NCBI GenBank assembly: GCA_003978475.1
Contig: QNZR01000217.1
Span: forward strand, 1 to 7,480
DNA from: Sulfurimonas sp.
GTDB lineage: Bacteria; Campylobacterota; Campylobacteria; Campylobacterales; Sulfurimonadaceae
Length of the DNA stretch: 7,480 bases
Direction: 5' to 3'
The notes under the pieces are model-generated. The model saw nothing but the letters and a program-made list of their open reading frames with translations, was not told the origin of the DNA and searched no databases. Of the stretch, positions 1-6,959 are shown piece by piece. A program made the position numbers and the translations under genes. Each line of letters opens with the position of its first letter. Position 1 is the stretch's first letter.

Positions 1-551
1 ATCATCCCCAGAAGACTCAAGTACGCTTTCCATAAAGGTTTTGGCGGTGTAGCAGCTATGTCATACCGCTTGGTGTACCGGAGAAACAGCAGGCAAAGCA
101 CAGCAAAAAAAAGCAGTGCGGCAACGGTGAGTCCCAGCAAGCGCCGATCTCCCAAAATACTGCTGATGACAGCAGAAGTACCATCGTCAACCAACCCAAA
201 AATCAGCAGGTCAATGCCGTTGCCGAAAAAGAGGTAGTAGCCCAATTCAATAAAGCCAAACAGACACAACACCATAAACAGTCCGAACAAGATGACGCGC
301 GTCACCCGTAAAAAACCCTGGCGCCAAAATGTCAGAAACAGCAGACTCGGAAGGTAGAGAAACAGCAGCAGCAGTGTAGCGATGAGTTTCAGGTCAAACC
401 GAAAACCCATCACAAAGAGATTAACCAGTTCCGAGCTATCAGGATGCTGTTGGGCTCCAAAATACAGCAGTATGCCCACACGGGTCAGCGTGAGCAGGGC
501 TAAAGCATACAGCGTAAAGAGCAGAGCCTGACGGTTGAGGGTGTTGAGCAT
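1..551 (-). CDS. LTA-synthase-like membrane protein, N-terminal part (truncated by window edge)
   Basis: Reading the minus strand from the ATG at 551-549 gives 183 open codons running off the window at position 1, so only the N-terminus is visible. It is strongly hydrophobic, with membrane segments near residues 10-32, 55-76, 84-106 and 138-158 and a likely fifth starting after 174. Two stretches are typical of the LTA synthase / phosphoglycerol transferase (COG1368) membrane domain: GFRFDLKL (residues 49-56), and a segment around 104-124 with the pattern G-Y-Y-x-F-F-G followed by D-L-L-I-F-G. The first matches GLRMDI in the complete homologue starting at 1877. The periplasmic sulfatase-fold domain would lie outside the window and is not seen, so activity cannot be judged. 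The start is supported by AAGGA at 566-562 and by a one-base TAATG overlap with the stop of the upstream gene, which implies co-transcription and translational coupling. The family call is from recognition of the pattern, not from a search. Confidence 0.75.
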   Translation of the reverse strand, partial: MLNTLNRQALLFTLYALALLTLTRVGILLYFGAQQHPDSSELVNLFVMGFRFDLKLIATLLLLFLYLPSLLFLTFWRQGFLRVTRVILFGLFMVLCLFGFIELGYYLFFGNGIDLLIFGLVDDGTSAVISSILGDRRLLGLTVAALLFFAVLCLLFLRYTKRYDIAATPPKPLWKAYLSLLGM

Positions 552-1819
552 TATTGACGATCCTTTGAAATAACATAAATGGGATTTTGGGAAATGGTCA
601 CTTCCGTGCTTTCAAGCCTTTTGCCTGTCATGGAATAGACTTCGGCATCTTTAAAGCTTTGGGTCTGTTGCTGTTGTGACCAGAGTACGGTAATAGTGTG
701 CGTCTCTTTGTGGCATGTCAATCGGTAAAGATTTTGATGCGAGGTCAATGCAATCGCACGGGCACCGTCAATAAAATGCAGCATGGTCGCAAAGGCATCA
801 AATGCCCGGTATTTTTTGATGCCTTCACGATGATCAACGAGTCCGTATCCCGGTGCAATGAGCTGGTGCCAATAGACGCTTTCGACCCTGCCGCTTGCTA
901 GAGCAATGAGGTAGTAACGTACCATATAGGCGGCATAGGTCACATCATCAACACACTCTTTTTCCGATGTCGGTGCATACGGGGCGCTTTGAGTACGCGG
1001 CCAGTTGGTTTCGGTGATTATAAGACGTTGGGCTGTTTTGGCACTGAGTGCCATAATGCTGTAGAGGAGCCGGATTTTGCCGCTAAGGTTCAAACCCATC
1101 TGTCTGTTTTCAGGTGCCCCACGACGGTCAACATAGAGTAGTGCACTGAAAATATCATAGTGGACACGGTAGAAATTAAAAAGTGTCCGAACACTGTAGT
1201 GGTACTCAAAATCGATGACGCTGGAGCCAATCAGTACCAATTGGGGGTAGTGTTGTTGTTTGAGTTTTTGTGCGACTTCATAAAACTGCAAATATTCGTC
1301 CATACTGAAAAATGCCCACTTTTTACGGTTGACGGCATTGCCGATTTGAAATTGACATGTCAGCGGCACTAAGGTGCTGAAGATGCGTTGCAGGTCGTTA
1401 TGAAGCAGGGTTAGATCTTCAACGTGTTCCCGGTCTTGTAAAATATTAATCAGCAGGTCATAGTCTTTAAACTGTGCAATAAAGGTGACGTATGCATCAA
1501 AACGGTGCATCTCACTTAGCGGCAGACGAATAAGAAGTCGCCTGACGCCAAGCTCTTCGATGAGCGCTTTGGTCTGTTGCGGTGCTTTGTCATAATTGAT
1601 GCTCATGCCGAAAAAATGCTCACTCGAAGGCGTTTTTTTCTCCATAAACGAGAGGGAAAAACGTAATATAATCAACGGCAACAGTGCCGCATTGGTGAGT
1701 AACAGCTTGAGTTGTGCAACCAACGTACTACGGTAGATACGGCGGCGCAGCGTTTTGTCACGAATGACGTGCGGCTGGTCAGAGTAGCCGTCCCATGTAA
1801 AAATATCTTTAAAAGTCAT
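551..1819 (-). CDS. Membrane-anchored GH-A-like TIM-barrel protein, possibly a pseudoenzyme
   Basis: This 422-residue protein starts at the ATG at 1819-1817. A basic stretch (RRRIYR, 25-30) precedes one hydrophobic segment (about 36-58), as in a signal anchor that places the rest in the periplasm. The remainder reads as successive beta strands of a (beta/alpha)8 barrel of the clan GH-A/GH39 kind: FGMSIN (70-75), RLLIRLP (94-100), LLINIL (122-127), QFQIGNAVNR (156-165), LVLIGSS (194-200), LIITETNWP (266-274) and VESVYW (312-317). In that clan strand 4 normally ends in Asn-Glu, with Glu as the acid/base, and strand 7 carries the nucleophile Glu. Here strand 4 reads Asn161-Ala162 (codon GCC at 1336-1334), while a candidate nucleophile, Glu270, is kept. 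It may therefore bind rather than cut glycans, or work by another mechanism. It is coupled to the downstream LTA-synthase-like gene, suggesting a shared glycan. The substrate is unknown, and the fold is inferred from sequence pattern only. Confidence 0.6.
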   Translation of the reverse strand: MTFKDIFTWDGYSDQPHVIRDKTLRRRIYRSTLVAQLKLLLTNAALLPLIILRFSLSFMEKKTPSSEHFFGMSINYDKAPQQTKALIEELGVRRLLIRLPLSEMHRFDAYVTFIAQFKDYDLLINILQDREHVEDLTLLHNDLQRIFSTLVPLTCQFQIGNAVNRKKWAFFSMDEYLQFYEVAQKLKQQHYPQLVLIGSSVIDFEYHYSVRTLFNFYRVHYDIFSALLYVDRRGAPENRQMGLNLSGKIRLLYSIMALSAKTAQRLIITETNWPRTQSAPYAPTSEKECVDDVTYAAYMVRYYLIALASGRVESVYWHQLIAPGYGLVDHREGIKKYRAFDAFATMLHFIDGARAIALTSHQNLYRLTCHKETHTITVLWSQQQQTQSFKDAEVYSMTGKRLESTEVTISQNPIYVISKDRQ

Positions 1820-1842
1820 ACCCTGTCCAAACCATTTATGAC

Positions 1843-1855
1843 ATTATAGTATAAT
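1843..1855. promoter_or_regulatory. Divergent promoter pair with nested TATAAT boxes
   Basis: The 13-base sequence ATTATAGTATAAT is a perfect palindrome about its central G. It contains a consensus -10 box on each strand: TATAAT at 1850-1855 (plus) and TATAAT at 1848-1843 (minus). Predicted transcript starts are near 1862 (plus) and 1836 (minus), giving leaders of roughly 15-20 bases to the genes at 1877 and 1819. No convincing -35 box is visible for either direction, which is common for the main sigma factor of Campylobacterota. The promoter call is inferred from position and consensus match. Confidence 0.65.
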
Positions 1856-1864
1856 TGCGCCTTT

Positions 1865-1871
1865 AAAAGGA
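1865..1871 (+). promoter_or_regulatory. Shine-Dalgarno site that decides the start at 1877
   Basis: AAAAGGA lies five bases before the ATG at 1877. The in-frame ATG at 1871 overlaps this site and would have no ribosome binding site of its own, so the later start is preferred. The difference is only two residues (Met-Gly). Confidence 0.7.
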
Positions 1872-1876
1872 TGGGC

Positions 1877-3781
1877 ATGACTCTGATTACGGTGCTATTA
1901 CGTTACTATGTTGCCATATTGCTGCTTTTTTTTACCGGCAGACTGACACTGTTTATACTCTATTTTGAGCGTTTTAGTAATGATGAGGTCAACTATTGGC
2001 TCAGTTTTCTTTACGGCTTGCGCATGGATATCATCTTTACCTCCATGCTGTTTGTTATTCCCGTTTTGGTGTTGACGCTCTCACCGAAACGACTTCAGGT
2101 ACTCAGTGCAACCTTCATTAAATATTATTTTGCCATTGTGTTTGCCGTGTTGATCTATCTTGAAAATGCCACATTACCGTTTTTTGCACAGTATGATGTC
2201 CGTCCGAATTATCTTTTTGTAGAGTATCTGGAGTATCCCAAAGAGGTCTTTGCCATGCTCTTTGCCGACTATCTGGTGGAGTTTGCAGCGGCATTGGTCA
2301 TGATTGCCGCAGCCATTTACATGTATTTTAAAGTGACGGGTGATATCTTTTTACGCCTCTTTGATATCCCCTACTCGAAGCGTGCCATATGGTTTGTGCC
2401 TTTGGCGCTGTTGCTGTTGTTGGGCATTCGCTCCTCGCTGGGTCATCGTCCTGCCAATATCTCCGACGCGATGTACTCGACGAACCGCATTGTTAATGAA
2501 ATTACTAAAAACACCCCTTACAGTATTGCTTATGCTATCTATGCCAACAAAAAGTACGGTCAGGGAAAACTGCTTGAAAAGTATGGAAAAATGGCACCCT
2601 CAGAAGCACTTGATCGGGTCAAAAAACGGCTCCATATTGAGAGTAACAGTACGATCTCACCGCTCTCGCGTCTGGAGCGCAGCCATTTTCAACGCCCGGA
2701 ACCCAAAAATCTGGTGATTTTCCTGCAAGAGAGTATGGGTGCACAGTTTGTTGAAGCAGTCGGCGGTGAAGCAGGCATTACTCCCGAGTTTAACCGTCTG
2801 GCGCAGGAGGGACTGCTCTTTAAAGATCTTTACTCCAACGGAACGCGCAGTATTCGCGGTATTGCCGGAGTGGTGTCGGGGAACTTTTCCATACCGGGTA
2901 AAGGGGTTCTCAAGCGTAACAAATCGCAGCATGATTTTTTTACACTTGCCTCACTGCTGAAACCCTTAGGATACAAAAGCCTTTTTATTTATGGCGGTGA
3001 GAGCCGTTTTGACAATATGAAAGGGTGGTTCTTGGGTAATGGATTTGATGAGATTATTGATGAACCGAAGTTCATCAACCCGCAGTTTGTCGGAACCTGG
3101 GGCGTGTGTGACGAAGAGGTGGCGATGCGCGCGAATGCGGAGTTTAAAAAACTGCATGCTGAGAAACGCAAGTTTGTTTCACTGATTTTCTCAACATCGA
3201 ACCACTCCCCGTTTGATTTTCCCGAAGGAACGTTTGATCTGGTTGAAGGGGTTGAAAGAAAAAGTGTGAAAAATGCCATTAAATACGCTGATTATGCCAT
3301 TGGTCGTTTTATTGATGCCGCACGCAAGGAAGCATACTACAAAGATACGGTCTTTGTGATCGTCTCCGATCATAATGTCCGTGTTTATGGCGATGATGTC
3401 GTTCCCGTCAACATGTTTCACATTCCCGGACTCATTTTAAGTGACGGACTCACACCGCAACAGTATGAGCGTATTGCCACCCAGCCTGACGTGTTGGCAA
3501 CGGCACTGGATCTGATGGGCATTGATGCGACCTATCCGATTATGGGACACTCAATTTTCAGCGATGCCAAGCAAAATCTCTCACTGATGCAGTTTAACTC
3601 AACCTATGCGCTGCGTGTGAATGATACCGTTGCCGTATTGCGTGAGGGGATGGCGGCGCAGACGTTTACTTACGTCAATGAGCACTTGAAGGCACGTGAG
3701 TCCGACCATGAACTGGAGCAGGATCTTTTGGCATTTATTGTCGCATTGGATTACCTCTATAACAACAAACTGTACCGGTAG
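1877..3781 (+). CDS. LTA synthase family / OpgB-like phospholipid headgroup transferase
   Basis: This protein of 634 residues (start at 1877; 636 if 1871 is used) has an N-terminal membrane domain followed by a periplasmic alkaline-phosphatase/sulfatase-fold domain. In the 636-residue numbering, membrane segments lie near 4-31, 51-71, 80-100, 134-152 and 172-186. The catalytic domain begins near 279. Expected metal and active-site residues are all present: Glu287 in NLVIFLQES, candidate nucleophile Thr325 in NGTRSIRG, Asp414 after GTW, His445 in NHSPF, and Asp500-His501 in SDHN. The NGTRSIRG and YGGESRFDNM motifs are closer to the COG1368 (MdoB/LtaS) group than to EptA. Such enzymes move phosphoglycerol, or in some cases phosphoethanolamine, from a phospholipid to a glycan and release diacylglycerol. 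The acceptor here is unknown; LPS core or a periplasmic glucan are candidates. It is the first gene of an operon with lpxL (6-base gap) and dgkA. The family call is strong, but the substrate is inference. Confidence 0.88.
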   Translation: MTLITVLLRYYVAILLLFFTGRLTLFILYFERFSNDEVNYWLSFLYGLRMDIIFTSMLFVIPVLVLTLSPKRLQVLSATFIKYYFAIVFAVLIYLENATLPFFAQYDVRPNYLFVEYLEYPKEVFAMLFADYLVEFAAALVMIAAAIYMYFKVTGDIFLRLFDIPYSKRAIWFVPLALLLLLGIRSSLGHRPANISDAMYSTNRIVNEITKNTPYSIAYAIYANKKYGQGKLLEKYGKMAPSEALDRVKKRLHIESNSTISPLSRLERSHFQRPEPKNLVIFLQESMGAQFVEAVGGEAGITPEFNRLAQEGLLFKDLYSNGTRSIRGIAGVVSGNFSIPGKGVLKRNKSQHDFFTLASLLKPLGYKSLFIYGGESRFDNMKGWFLGNGFDEIIDEPKFINPQFVGTWGVCDEEVAMRANAEFKKLHAEKRKFVSLIFSTSNHSPFDFPEGTFDLVEGVERKSVKNAIKYADYAIGRFIDAARKEAYYKDTVFVIVSDHNVRVYGDDVVPVNMFHIPGLILSDGLTPQQYERIATQPDVLATALDLMGIDATYPIMGHSIFSDAKQNLSLMQFNSTYALRVNDTVAVLREGMAAQTFTYVNEHLKARESDHELEQDLLAFIVALDYLYNNKLYR

Positions 3782-3787
3782 CAAACG

Positions 3788-4675
3788 ATGGTAGGATTTT
3801 ATTTTTTCAAGGGTGTGGAAGGGCTACTGTTTTTGTTGCCGTCTTCATGGCGGCGTGCGCTGTTTCTTGCTCTTGGAGGTATGGTGTATGCTCTTGATGC
3901 CAAGCATCGCCGGGTAATACGTCAGAATCTTGCCTTTGCCTTTGAAGAAGCGCTTTCAGACGAACGCATGAGGGCTATTGCTAAAGGATGTTACCGTAAT
4001 TTGGCACTTAATCTGCTACAGGTCATGGAGAACAGTCATGCCGATGTTGAGCAGATTGACGCCTCGGTCACACTCATTAACAAAGCACTCTATGACCATG
4101 CCGCAGAGACGGGGCGTGCCGTGGTTTTTGTGACGGCACATTATGGAAACTGGGAGCTTGAAGGGGCGGTAGTATCACATAAAGTCGCTGTGACGAGTTC
4201 GGTGTACAAAGCATTTAAAAATCGTTATTTCGACCGTTATCTACTCCACTCCCGAGAGCGTTTTGGAATGCGACTGTTTGAAAAACGCGGCGCCATTCGG
4301 CACCTTAGCAAGGCACTGAAAAATGGGGAGAGTATCTCGCTCATGATCGATCAAAACGTGAAAGCCAAAGACGGTATTGTCGTGACATTTTTCGGCAAAG
4401 ATGTGCGCCAGACCCCCGCACCGGCGTTTTTGGCTCGAAAATATGATGCACTGATTATTCCGTTGCTGATTCATCCGACGCAGCAGGGCTACCGTATTAC
4501 GTTTTATGAACCGATTGAGGTAGCTCACAGTGATGATGCCGAGGCTGACATTCACGAAGCGACGCAGCAGCAGGCACTCTGGCTGGAACGTGAAATTCGT
4601 CGTGCTCCCGAACACTGGTTTTGGTGTCATCGACGCTGGAAAGCGGAATACGCACATATTTATACAACATCATGA
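3788..4675 (+). CDS. lpxL: Lipid A secondary (lauroyl-type) acyltransferase, LpxL/HtrB/WaaM family
   Basis: This protein of 295 residues is the usual length for the family. It transfers an acyl chain from acyl-ACP onto Kdo-lipid A at the inner face of the inner membrane. The hallmark HX4D/E catalytic motif is HYGNWE at residues 118-123 (His118, Glu123). Other family signatures are DQN (188-190), FFG (201-203) with TPAPAFLARK shortly after (209-218), and a C-terminal block ending in WFWCHRRWK (277-285). A hydrophobic N-terminus (about 3-35) fits a membrane anchor. The start follows the previous stop by six bases and has only a poor Shine-Dalgarno match, so translation probably depends on coupling to the upstream gene. 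The specific acyl chain and position cannot be read from the sequence. Campylobacter homologues are named waaM or htrB and usually sit beside waaC; here waaC lies about 2.3 kb further on, beyond dgkA and a minus-strand gene. Confidence 0.93.
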   Translation: MVGFYFFKGVEGLLFLLPSSWRRALFLALGGMVYALDAKHRRVIRQNLAFAFEEALSDERMRAIAKGCYRNLALNLLQVMENSHADVEQIDASVTLINKALYDHAAETGRAVVFVTAHYGNWELEGAVVSHKVAVTSSVYKAFKNRYFDRYLLHSRERFGMRLFEKRGAIRHLSKALKNGESISLMIDQNVKAKDGIVVTFFGKDVRQTPAPAFLARKYDALIIPLLIHPTQQGYRITFYEPIEVAHSDDAEADIHEATQQQALWLEREIRRAPEHWFWCHRRWKAEYAHIYTTS

Positions 4676-4684
4676 AGGATCATT

Positions 4685-5053
4685 GTGAGAAATCAACCCA
4701 AATACCATTTTTTTAAAAACACCACCTACGCACTTCAGGGCATGAAAGATGTTATTGCTCATGAAACCTCTTTTAAGATAGAGTTGCTCATTGCTGCGAT
4801 GTTGCTGCCGGTACTGCTGCTTGTCGATCTGGCACTGCTTTACAAACTGGTGATGTTTATGAGCCTGATGGGTATGCTGCTTGCCGAGGTAATCAATAGT
4901 GCCATTGAACGGGTAGTCGATCTGGTGACATTAGAACATCATGAGATGGCAGGACGTGCCAAAGATGTCGGCAGTGCCATTGTCTTTTTAAGTATTATGG
5001 TGTTTGTGATTGTCTGGACAAGCTGTTTCGCGGCGTATTTCAACGTTATTTAA
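4685..5053 (+). CDS. dgkA: Diacylglycerol kinase DgkA (integral membrane, prokaryotic type)
   Basis: This protein of 122 residues is the normal size for the trimeric three-helix inner-membrane kinase that phosphorylates diacylglycerol to phosphatidic acid with ATP. The family signature is clear: AEVINSAIERVVD (67-79) aligns with the E. coli EILNSAIEAVVD motif, with the conserved glutamates at 68 and 75 and Asn71. It is followed by HEMAGRAKDVGSA (86-98), matching HELSGRAKDMGSA. Glu27 and Glu33 fit the conserved glutamates of the N-terminal amphipathic region. Membrane helices lie near 34-52, 53-72 and 97-118. Translation starts at GTG (4685), with AGGA five bases upstream and no better alternative. 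It is the last gene of the operon, nine bases after lpxL. Its place behind a predicted headgroup transferase suggests it recycles the diacylglycerol that enzyme releases. Its last codons overlap the end of the convergent gene by eight bases. Confidence 0.95.
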   Translation: MRNQPKYHFFKNTTYALQGMKDVIAHETSFKIELLIAAMLLPVLLLVDLALLYKLVMFMSLMGMLLAEVINSAIERVVDLVTLEHHEMAGRAKDVGSAIVFLSIMVFVIVWTSCFAAYFNVI

Positions 5054-6890
5054 AAAACGCCGAACTCTCCTGTAATGATTGCAAAATATAGGGATGGAAG
5101 GTATCGAGTGAGACATTATCGGCAAGGCTGTAGTCACGGTTCCTGCGAATCTCCGGTGTAAGAAGTGCCGAGGGTTTTTTTGAGAAAACAGCGACATAAT
5201 CTTTGGTCTTAATGGCGTAATTGTTCCAGTTGGATATGGAGAGACTTTTGCGGTCTCCTTCAAGCAGATCTACCCCGTTAGCGTAGTCAGAACAGGGATT
5301 GCTCACGCCGATACGCTTCATTAAAAACGGAACAATATCGACGTGACTGCTGAGTTTGTCAATGCGTTGCGGCGGCATTCCGGGGATTTTGACTATTAAA
5401 AAACTGTTGGTCTGGGCATCGCTAAAAGAGCTGTTGTGTCCGAAGTTACCATTCTCAAAGAACTCTTCACCATGATCTGAAGTGACAATAATAATAGCCT
5501 TTTCATAGATGCCTTTGGCTTTGAGTGCATCAAAAAGCTCCTGAAACAGTCCATCAACGTAGCGGTTGGCGTTTTTGTACATATTGAGCAGCATGGGAGC
5601 ATCGTTTTTGGAGACGGTCATGTAGTTAATGACCCCGTTGTTATCGGGTAAAAAGTGCGCCTCTTTTTTAGGATAGGAGTAGGGGCCGTGCGGGGCATCA
5701 AAAAAGACAAAAGAGAACAGCGGTTGCGAACCGTCCTGTTGGTCAAGCCACGCTTTGAAAGCATCGGTACTTTGCCGGTCTTTTTCCCATGGCACTCCCT
5801 GAAAAGCGTCGATGATGCTGTTTTGAATATTGACAAAAGCCGTTTGGCGAAATTCGGGCCAGCGCAGATCGGTACTGTTGGTAATGTTGAGTGCATAGCC
5901 CTGATGCAGCAGAGCATCAAAGAGCAGCGAGCCTTTGTGTTCATTTAAAAAAGCAAACCAGTAGGTGGCATTCAGTCCGTAAAAGAGGGAAAAGAGTCCA
6001 AATCGGGTTGTATTGCCGCCACTGTAGTGGCGGGTAAAGTGAAGCGATGTCTTGGCAAAGTCATGAAGATGCGGCATGATCTCTTGTGTTAGCATATCGG
6101 CACGGGTGGCATCGGATCCGAAAATAAAGATATGCGGCAGTACCGGTACCGATGTGTACTTCAGGGGGTTTAGAGGGTATTGCAGTGACGAGTCTTGTGC
6201 CAAAGTAGGGAGTTCTGGCGGCGGTACATAGCCAAAATGGCGTTTGGCAAGACGGTTAAACGTCAGTGGTAAATACAGCGGAATAACACGAGCTTTTTGA
6301 AGTATGGCGGTGTTATGCTGAAGCGAGGCGACCCCAAAGGTGATTTTTTCACTCACTACTATCAATACAAGAGGCAGTATTAGCAGGTTTCGGCTGCGGC
6401 GATTGCGTTGTTTGGCATCGTGGGGAGTGATGTGTCGAATGTAGCGGAGCAGCCATATCTCCATAGCGACAAACGCGGTAACAGCGATGCCGATGGAGAG
6501 CGTAGGTATGATGCCGATATGGACACTCTCCTGTGCGGCGGGAGAGAGAATAATGTTAAGCACCATGGGATTAATGTGCATTTTGTAGAGCCGAAAAATA
6601 AAAAAATCGGCTAGAATAAGGACATCAAGTACGACAACAAAGACAAATGCAAGGTACAGACTGCTTTGTTTGACATAAAGAAACGGCAGCAGTATGAGTG
6701 CAAGCAGCAGATAGAGCAGGGCAATGCTTGAGAGTGACGCTCCGAGCGTAAAAAGAAAGGTGGGCAGGGTATAGTTTTGGCTAAGACTCATAAAAAGCAG
6801 ATAGAGCAGGGCACTGATGAGCAGATTGATCTTGAGAAAGAGCCATAGTGTTGATGGGGTAAGCGACGGCGCGGGAAGAAAACGTTTCAT
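5046..6890 (-). CDS. YejM/PbgA-like inner-membrane sulfatase-fold protein with intact metal-site motifs
   Basis: This protein of 614 residues has membrane segments near 14-36, 44-72, 77-99, 126-149 and 166-180, then a periplasmic sulfatase-fold domain from about 250. The membrane segment with RLYKMHINPMV (100-110) and the catalytic core RHYSGGNTTRFGLFSLFYGL (287-306) resemble enterobacterial YejM (PbgA), an essential regulator of LPS synthesis. In YejM the sulfatase metal ligands are degenerate. Here the expected residues are present: Asp260 (FGSDATR), candidate nucleophile Thr294/295, His401 (DAPHGPY), Asp472-His473 (SDHGEE) and His485 (NFGHNSS). It may therefore be an active hydrolase or headgroup transferase rather than only a sensor. 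The start ATG at 6890 has AAGGAG sixteen bases upstream, an unusually long spacing, but no closer in-frame start exists. It stands alone, divergent from waaC and convergent with dgkA. The family call is good; whether it is an enzyme or a regulator is open. Confidence 0.82.
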   Translation of the reverse strand: MKRFLPAPSLTPSTLWLFLKINLLISALLYLLFMSLSQNYTLPTFLFTLGASLSSIALLYLLLALILLPFLYVKQSSLYLAFVFVVVLDVLILADFFIFRLYKMHINPMVLNIILSPAAQESVHIGIIPTLSIGIAVTAFVAMEIWLLRYIRHITPHDAKQRNRRSRNLLILPLVLIVVSEKITFGVASLQHNTAILQKARVIPLYLPLTFNRLAKRHFGYVPPPELPTLAQDSSLQYPLNPLKYTSVPVLPHIFIFGSDATRADMLTQEIMPHLHDFAKTSLHFTRHYSGGNTTRFGLFSLFYGLNATYWFAFLNEHKGSLLFDALLHQGYALNITNSTDLRWPEFRQTAFVNIQNSIIDAFQGVPWEKDRQSTDAFKAWLDQQDGSQPLFSFVFFDAPHGPYSYPKKEAHFLPDNNGVINYMTVSKNDAPMLLNMYKNANRYVDGLFQELFDALKAKGIYEKAIIIVTSDHGEEFFENGNFGHNSSFSDAQTNSFLIVKIPGMPPQRIDKLSSHVDIVPFLMKRIGVSNPCSDYANGVDLLEGDRKSLSISNWNNYAIKTKDYVAVFSKKPSALLTPEIRRNRDYSLADNVSLDTFHPYILQSLQESSAFFK

Positions 6891-6902
6891 TTGGGTATTG
6901 TA

Positions 6903-6931
6903 GTGACTCCTTCTAAAAAAAATGATAAAAT
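6903..6931 (+). promoter_or_regulatory. Candidate promoter for waaC
   Basis: GTGACT at 6903-6908 (four of six matches to the -35 consensus) is separated by 17 bases from TAAAAT at 6926-6931. The -10 box is preceded by TG at 6923-6924, one base before the hexamer, giving an extended -10. The predicted start is near 6938, about 22 bases before the waaC ATG. On the other strand TATCAT (6927-6922) overlaps this box, but it lies so close to the AAGGAG of the minus-strand gene that its use as a promoter is doubtful. Confidence 0.5.
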
Positions 6932-6959
6932 GGTGTCAAAATTCTACACAAGGTCGGGA

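Noticed and set aside
364..376. CAG-rich run resembling a short tandem repeat
   Set aside because: It simply encodes consecutive leucines of a membrane helix on the minus strand; similar runs occur in other membrane segments here.
1871..1876. Upstream ATG at 1871 as the start of the LTA-synthase-like gene
   Set aside because: It overlaps the AAAAGGA ribosome site and would leave no binding site of its own; the ATG at 1877 has proper spacing.
2340..2717. Open frame of 125 codons on the plus strand inside the transferase gene
   Set aside because: It is an out-of-frame shadow of a clear gene, rich in Arg, Cys and Trp, with no recognisable domain.
4241..4657. Open frame of 138 codons on the minus strand opposite lpxL
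   Set aside because: It lies entirely antisense to a well-supported gene and shows no domain or ribosome site; the other short antisense frames were dropped for the same reason.
5032..5061. Hairpin as a standard intrinsic terminator
   Set aside because: The stem is AT-rich with a mismatch and neither strand has a following T-tract, so it is mentioned only as a possible 3'-end structure.
5618..5944. Open frame of 108 codons on the minus strand, within the YejM-like gene
   Set aside because: It is a frame-shifted shadow of the YejM-like protein, which is intact through this stretch with its motifs in order.
6934..6939. Perfect TTGACA on the minus strand as the -35 box of the YejM-like gene
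   Set aside because: No acceptable -10 hexamer lies 16-18 bases downstream; the nearby TATCAT is only six bases away.
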